A model generated the notes under the pieces. That model saw only the letters and a list, made by a program, of their open reading frames with translations, searched no databases and was not told the origin of the DNA. Source: Acidobacteriaceae bacterium (GTDB lineage: Bacteria > Acidobacteriota > Terriglobia > Bryobacterales > Bryobacteraceae). From it: a DNA stretch of 8,764 nucleotides. The translations under genes were made by a program, and so were the position numbers. This document shows positions 6,694-8,764 of this stretch, piece by piece. The DNA lies in contig JAFAZU010000618.1 in assembly GCA_019239585.1 (NCBI GenBank), positions 1 through 8,764 on the forward strand. The letters run 5' to 3'. The stretch's first letter is position 1. Each line of letters starts with the position of its first letter.

Positions 6694-7475
6694 ACCGTTT
6701 TTACACAGTGAATCCGCTCAATACCTCTGGCCTTTCCCGTCGTCTCATTAGCGTCGATCAGCACGCCGTGGAGTTCCACACCTCCGCGCGCGGCTTCCAT
6801 CCGGCCCGATAAGCCGGTTAAGAAGCGGCGGAGGATAATATCTTTGTCTACGCCGATCACAGATAGATAAGGACCGGTCATGCCGGCATCGGTTTGATAG
6901 GCCAAGCCGCCGGGCAGAATGCGAGTGTCGGCAGTCGGAACATGCGTGTGAGTTCCGATCATGGCAGTGGCGCGGCCATCCAGATACCAGCCCATCGCCA
7001 TTTTCTCGCTGGTCAGTTCCGCATGGAAATCGACAAAGCGAATTTTAATGTTCCCGTCGAGCGCCGCCAAGATACCATCCGCTTTACGGAACGGGCAATC
7101 GATATTGGCCATGTGCGCGCGGCCTTGCAGGTTAATCACTGCATACGGCGCGCCGTTGCGGGCAGTGCCCGTAAAAACGCCGTTTCCATTCAAGCCTTCG
7201 GGATAATTCGCCGGACGCAATAGACGCGGCTGGTGCTCGTAGTAATCGTAGATTTCGCGTTTATCGAAACTGTGATTGCCTCCGGTGAGCACATCCAGCC
7301 CCAGCGACAGCAACTCCTCCGCAATGGATGGTGTAATGCCAAAACCACCGGCGCTGTTTTCCGCATTGGCAATTGCTAAATCAACTTTGTATTCCGTGAT
7401 TAGGCGGTTGAGATTTTCAGCGACAATGCCTCGACCACCGGAAGCAAAGATGTCGCCAATAAAAAGAATTCTCAT
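6690..7475 (-). CDS. ymdB: YmdB-family metallophosphoesterase (2',3'-cyclic-nucleotide phosphodiesterase)
   Basis: The Bacillus homologue YmdB is a dinuclear metal phosphodiesterase acting on 2',3'-cAMP and influencing sporulation/biofilm choices; in other phyla the role is unclear. The 261-residue protein keeps all metal ligands of the family: D8 (GDI), E39-N40 (NAEN), N67-H68 (GNHSFD), H151 (DFHAE), H176 and H178 (GTHTHVP), followed by QTDAGMTGP. It is therefore probably active. The start MRILFIGDI fits the family, although no clear ribosome binding site lies directly before it; the strong AGGAGG upstream is placed for an overlapping small ORF instead. Its TAA (6690-6692) overlaps the symporter TAG (6691-6693) on the opposite strand, so the two genes converge with no room for a terminator. 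Confidence 0.94.
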   Translation of the reverse strand: MRILFIGDIFASGGRGIVAENLNRLITEYKVDLAIANAENSAGGFGITPSIAEELLSLGLDVLTGGNHSFDKREIYDYYEHQPRLLRPANYPEGLNGNGVFTGTARNGAPYAVINLQGRAHMANIDCPFRKADGILAALDGNIKIRFVDFHAELTSEKMAMGWYLDGRATAMIGTHTHVPTADTRILPGGLAYQTDAGMTGPYLSVIGVDKDIILRRFLTGLSGRMEAARGGVELHGVLIDANETTGKARGIERIHCVKTV

Positions 7476-7506
7476 CCGGCTGTGCAGGAATAAAAAGCGT
7501 TCCCAT
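7417..7506 (-). CDS. Possible 29-residue leader ORF overlapping the ymdB start
   Basis: An ATG at 7504-7506 (minus) stands 10 bases after a consensus AGGAGG. It opens a 29-codon frame beginning MGTLFIPAQPDENS and ending at TGA 7417-7419, inside ymdB in another frame. The ymdB ATG lies about 30 bases into this ORF and lacks its own good ribosome binding site. The ORF could therefore load ribosomes and pass them to ymdB by termination-reinitiation, or simply be a chance frame. I recognise no homologue. The peptide has several aromatic and basic residues and no signal peptide. Confidence 0.3.
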   Translation of the reverse strand: MGTLFIPAQPDENSFYWRHLCFRWSRHCR

Positions 7507-7750
7507 CGAGAGCTTTCCTCCTGATCTCCGTCATTGACCCCTAAAATGGCAAGGGGGGAATCCTCCGAGCGCCTTCAGGCTTCTCCAGTTGCGCTTTGAA
7601 CGCAGGAGCCTGCACACCAGCGCTTCATTCGAGCCGGACTCCATGACATTGACTATCGGATCAATTTTTTGGAGACCAGGAGAGAAACTCTCGCGGGAAC
7701 GCTATAACTTCATCGTAGCAGGAATTTGAGAAGTAGAGGGCTGAAAACAG
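7507..7750. other. Spacer between tsaC and ymdB, no recognisable gene
   Basis: About 240 bases upstream of the ymdB leader without a credible coding region on either strand. It holds a short hairpin GAGAG-AAA-CTCTC (7680-7692) and GCTG-AAAA-CAGC (7740-7751) touching the tsaC stop codon. Neither is followed by a T run on the minus strand, so neither qualifies as a clear terminator. I could not identify a convincing promoter for ymdB here. Confidence 0.5.
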
Positions 7751-8422
7751 CTAAGTTGTTTGCAGTCTTTCTGCGATCTCCCGCTCGGAAATCGCGCCTT
7801 CTTTGATGACGCGCCAGTAAGGCTCTGTGATATCCACCGTGGTGGAGCCGTGTCCCACACAGGCGCCACCGTCAAGCACTAGATCAATCCGCCCGTCCAA
7901 AGTGGCGAACAGTTCAATGCCGCTGGCGATGGTTGGGGCGCCGGACATGTTGGCGCTGGTAGCAATCACGGCATGTCCGACCTTTTCAATAATGGCGTTC
8001 AGCACTTTTGAATCCGCATGACGAATCGCCAGCCGCCCGGTGTTTCCGGTCACCTTCAACGGCACCTTTGCGGCAGCGGAAACAATCATGGTCAGCGGTC
8101 CGGGCCAGAAATGCCGCGCCAGGATATAGAACCGGCTGCTGAGTTCTTTCGCTAGATCTTCCGCCATCAAAGTATCGGAAACGGCTAGCGGCAAGGAGCG
8201 GACATGATCACGTCCTTTGGCATGGAAGACCCGTCCCGCCGCGTGCAGATTAAAGGGGTCCGCTACCAGGACATAGAGAGCATCGGTTGGAACTCCGACC
8301 ACTCCGCCTCGTAAAATCTCCCGCGCTGCACGGTCAATTGCCCCGTCCGAAGGATTGTTCAGGTCTACTTCTACTAAATCTGTGGCCACGGTCAGTATCA
8401 GGCAAATGGGATCGCGATGCAT
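7751..8422 (-). CDS. tsaC: L-threonylcarbamoyladenylate synthase (TsaC/YrdC/Sua5 family)
   Basis: This enzyme makes threonylcarbamoyl-AMP from threonine, bicarbonate and ATP, the first step of the t6A37 modification of ANN-decoding tRNAs. The 223-residue protein is a single YrdC domain without the Sua5 C-terminal domain. It shows GVPTDALY (43-50), the K69-G70-R71 basic motif, WPGPLT, and ATSANMSG with S156-A157-N158. The position after Y50 is V51, whereas the family normally has glycine (PTDTxYG). This could change the threonine/ATP pocket. The ATG at 8420-8422 gives an N-terminal extension of about 10 residues; GTG at codon 12 is an alternative, and neither has a strong ribosome binding site. 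A terminator upstream (8463-8489) means it must have its own promoter in the 40 bases before it. Confidence 0.92.
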   Translation of the reverse strand: MHRDPICLILTVATDLVEVDLNNPSDGAIDRAAREILRGGVVGVPTDALYVLVADPFNLHAAGRVFHAKGRDHVRSLPLAVSDTLMAEDLAKELSSRFYILARHFWPGPLTMIVSAAAKVPLKVTGNTGRLAIRHADSKVLNAIIEKVGHAVIATSANMSGAPTIASGIELFATLDGRIDLVLDGGACVGHGSTTVDITEPYWRVIKEGAISEREIAERLQTT

Positions 8423-8462
8423 GGAGCACCGCGTATTTTGTCAGTGTAACCTGAGTTCCCCT

Positions 8463-8489
8463 AAAAAGCGCGGCGGGATCGCCGTCCGC
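8463..8489 (-). terminator. Intrinsic terminator after the methylenetetrahydrofolate reductase-type gene
   Basis: Read on the minus strand, a GC-rich hairpin starts 5 bases after the TAG of the upstream gene. GCG (8489-8487), a 2-base bulge and CGGCG (8484-8480) pair across an ATCC loop with CGCCG (8475-8471) and CGC (8470-8468). Five Ts (8467-8463) follow immediately. This is the classic Rho-independent layout and separates the gene from tsaC. Confidence 0.75.
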
Positions 8490-8494
8490 CACGG

Positions 8495-8764
8495 CTAGCT
8501 CTCGCGCAGAGCTTCGGCCACCTGCACGGCCATTTCATAGCGGCCGAACGGCGCGCTCAACTGCGCGCCACCCACTGTGCGACGCACGCGGGCCGCCATT
8601 TCTCGTGCAATGCTGATACCCTCTTCCCGCGCCTTTTCCGCGCTGTCCGCCCGACGCATGCGGTTCATGTACTCCTGCGGCACGGGCACCCGTAGTTCGT
8701 TGACCATGAACTCGGCATTCCGATAACTGGTGAGCGGCCAGATACCGGCGATGATGGGCAGCTT
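8495..8764 (-). CDS. C-terminal end of a methylenetetrahydrofolate reductase / homocysteine S-methyltransferase-type protein
   Basis: Only the last 89 residues are in the window; the gene continues past the right edge, beginning here with KLPIIAGIWPLTSYRNAEFM. This and the following VPQEYMNRMRR, EEGISIAREM and APFGRYEMAVQV match the end of the TIM-barrel methylenetetrahydrofolate reductase domain found in YitJ-like bifunctional proteins, which pair it with an N-terminal homocysteine S-methyltransferase. It looks less like E. coli MetF at this end. The role would be in methionine/one-carbon metabolism. Whether the N-terminal methyltransferase domain is present cannot be seen. Its own terminator follows at once. 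Confidence 0.85.
   Translation of the reverse strand, partial: KLPIIAGIWPLTSYRNAEFMVNELRVPVPQEYMNRMRRADSAEKAREEGISIAREMAARVRRTVGGAQLSAPFGRYEMAVQVAEALRES

Noticed and set aside
7740..7751. GCTG-AAAA-CAGC hairpin as the tsaC terminator
   Set aside because: The stem is only 4 bp and no T run follows on the minus strand.
1..8764. CRISPR array, tRNA/rRNA gene, insertion sequence or an intact new multi-gene system
   Set aside because: No regularly spaced repeats, no cloverleaf or rRNA-like sequence, no transposase and no terminal repeats were seen. The only accessory module is the degraded ATPase/DUF4276 pair.

Overview
The window is a stretch of bacterial chromosome dominated by housekeeping genes. 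Moderate-to-high GC, overlapping ATGA/TTGA junctions, a YmdB-type phosphodiesterase, a YitJ-like methyltetrahydrofolate enzyme and an archaeal-looking class III aminotransferase together suggest an environmental lineage such as Acidobacteriota. That placement is an inference from gene content and protein flavour; no rRNA or tRNA is present to confirm it.

Layout. Positions 1-855 (minus) hold the N-terminal 285 codons of a PLP class III aminotransferase that runs off the left edge. A divergent spacer with several small inverted repeats (856-1073) leads into a two-gene cassette on the plus strand (1074-2607). It consists of an SMC/OLD-like AAA ATPase (COG4637 type) followed by a DUF4276-type protein. 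Both members look broken: the ATPase has one in-frame TGA, and a lysine sits where the Walker B acidic residue is expected. The DUF4276 partner appears to have lost most of its middle. The cassette is AT-richer than its neighbours and is the accessory, probably acquired and now decaying, part of the window.

Positions 2687-6693 (plus) form a tight operon: xseB (exonuclease VII small subunit), ispA (farnesyl/geranyl diphosphate synthase), tlyA (S4-FtsJ rRNA 2'-O-methyltransferase), nadK (NAD kinase) and a DAACS-family dicarboxylate/amino-acid symporter. The first four genes are joined by 4-base stop/start overlaps and the fifth follows after 2 bases. xseB has no Shine-Dalgarno sequence and a TACAAT hexamer sits just upstream of its ATG, so the operon mRNA may be leaderless. 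dxs, which lies between ispA and tlyA in some bacteria such as Bacillus, is absent.

The right side is on the minus strand. It carries the C-terminal end of a methylenetetrahydrofolate reductase-type protein (8495-8764), a convincing intrinsic terminator (8463-8489), a TsaC/YrdC threonylcarbamoyl-AMP synthase (7751-8422), a 275-base spacer, and a ymdB-type metallophosphoesterase (6690-7475). The ymdB stop codon interlocks with the symporter stop codon. A 29-codon ORF with a near-consensus ribosome binding site overlaps the ymdB start.

I found no intact novel multi-gene system. The most unusual content is the degraded ATPase/DUF4276 pair; the other points are smaller: leaderless xseB, the dxs-less operon, residue substitutions in the symporter and TsaC, and the ymdB leader ORF.
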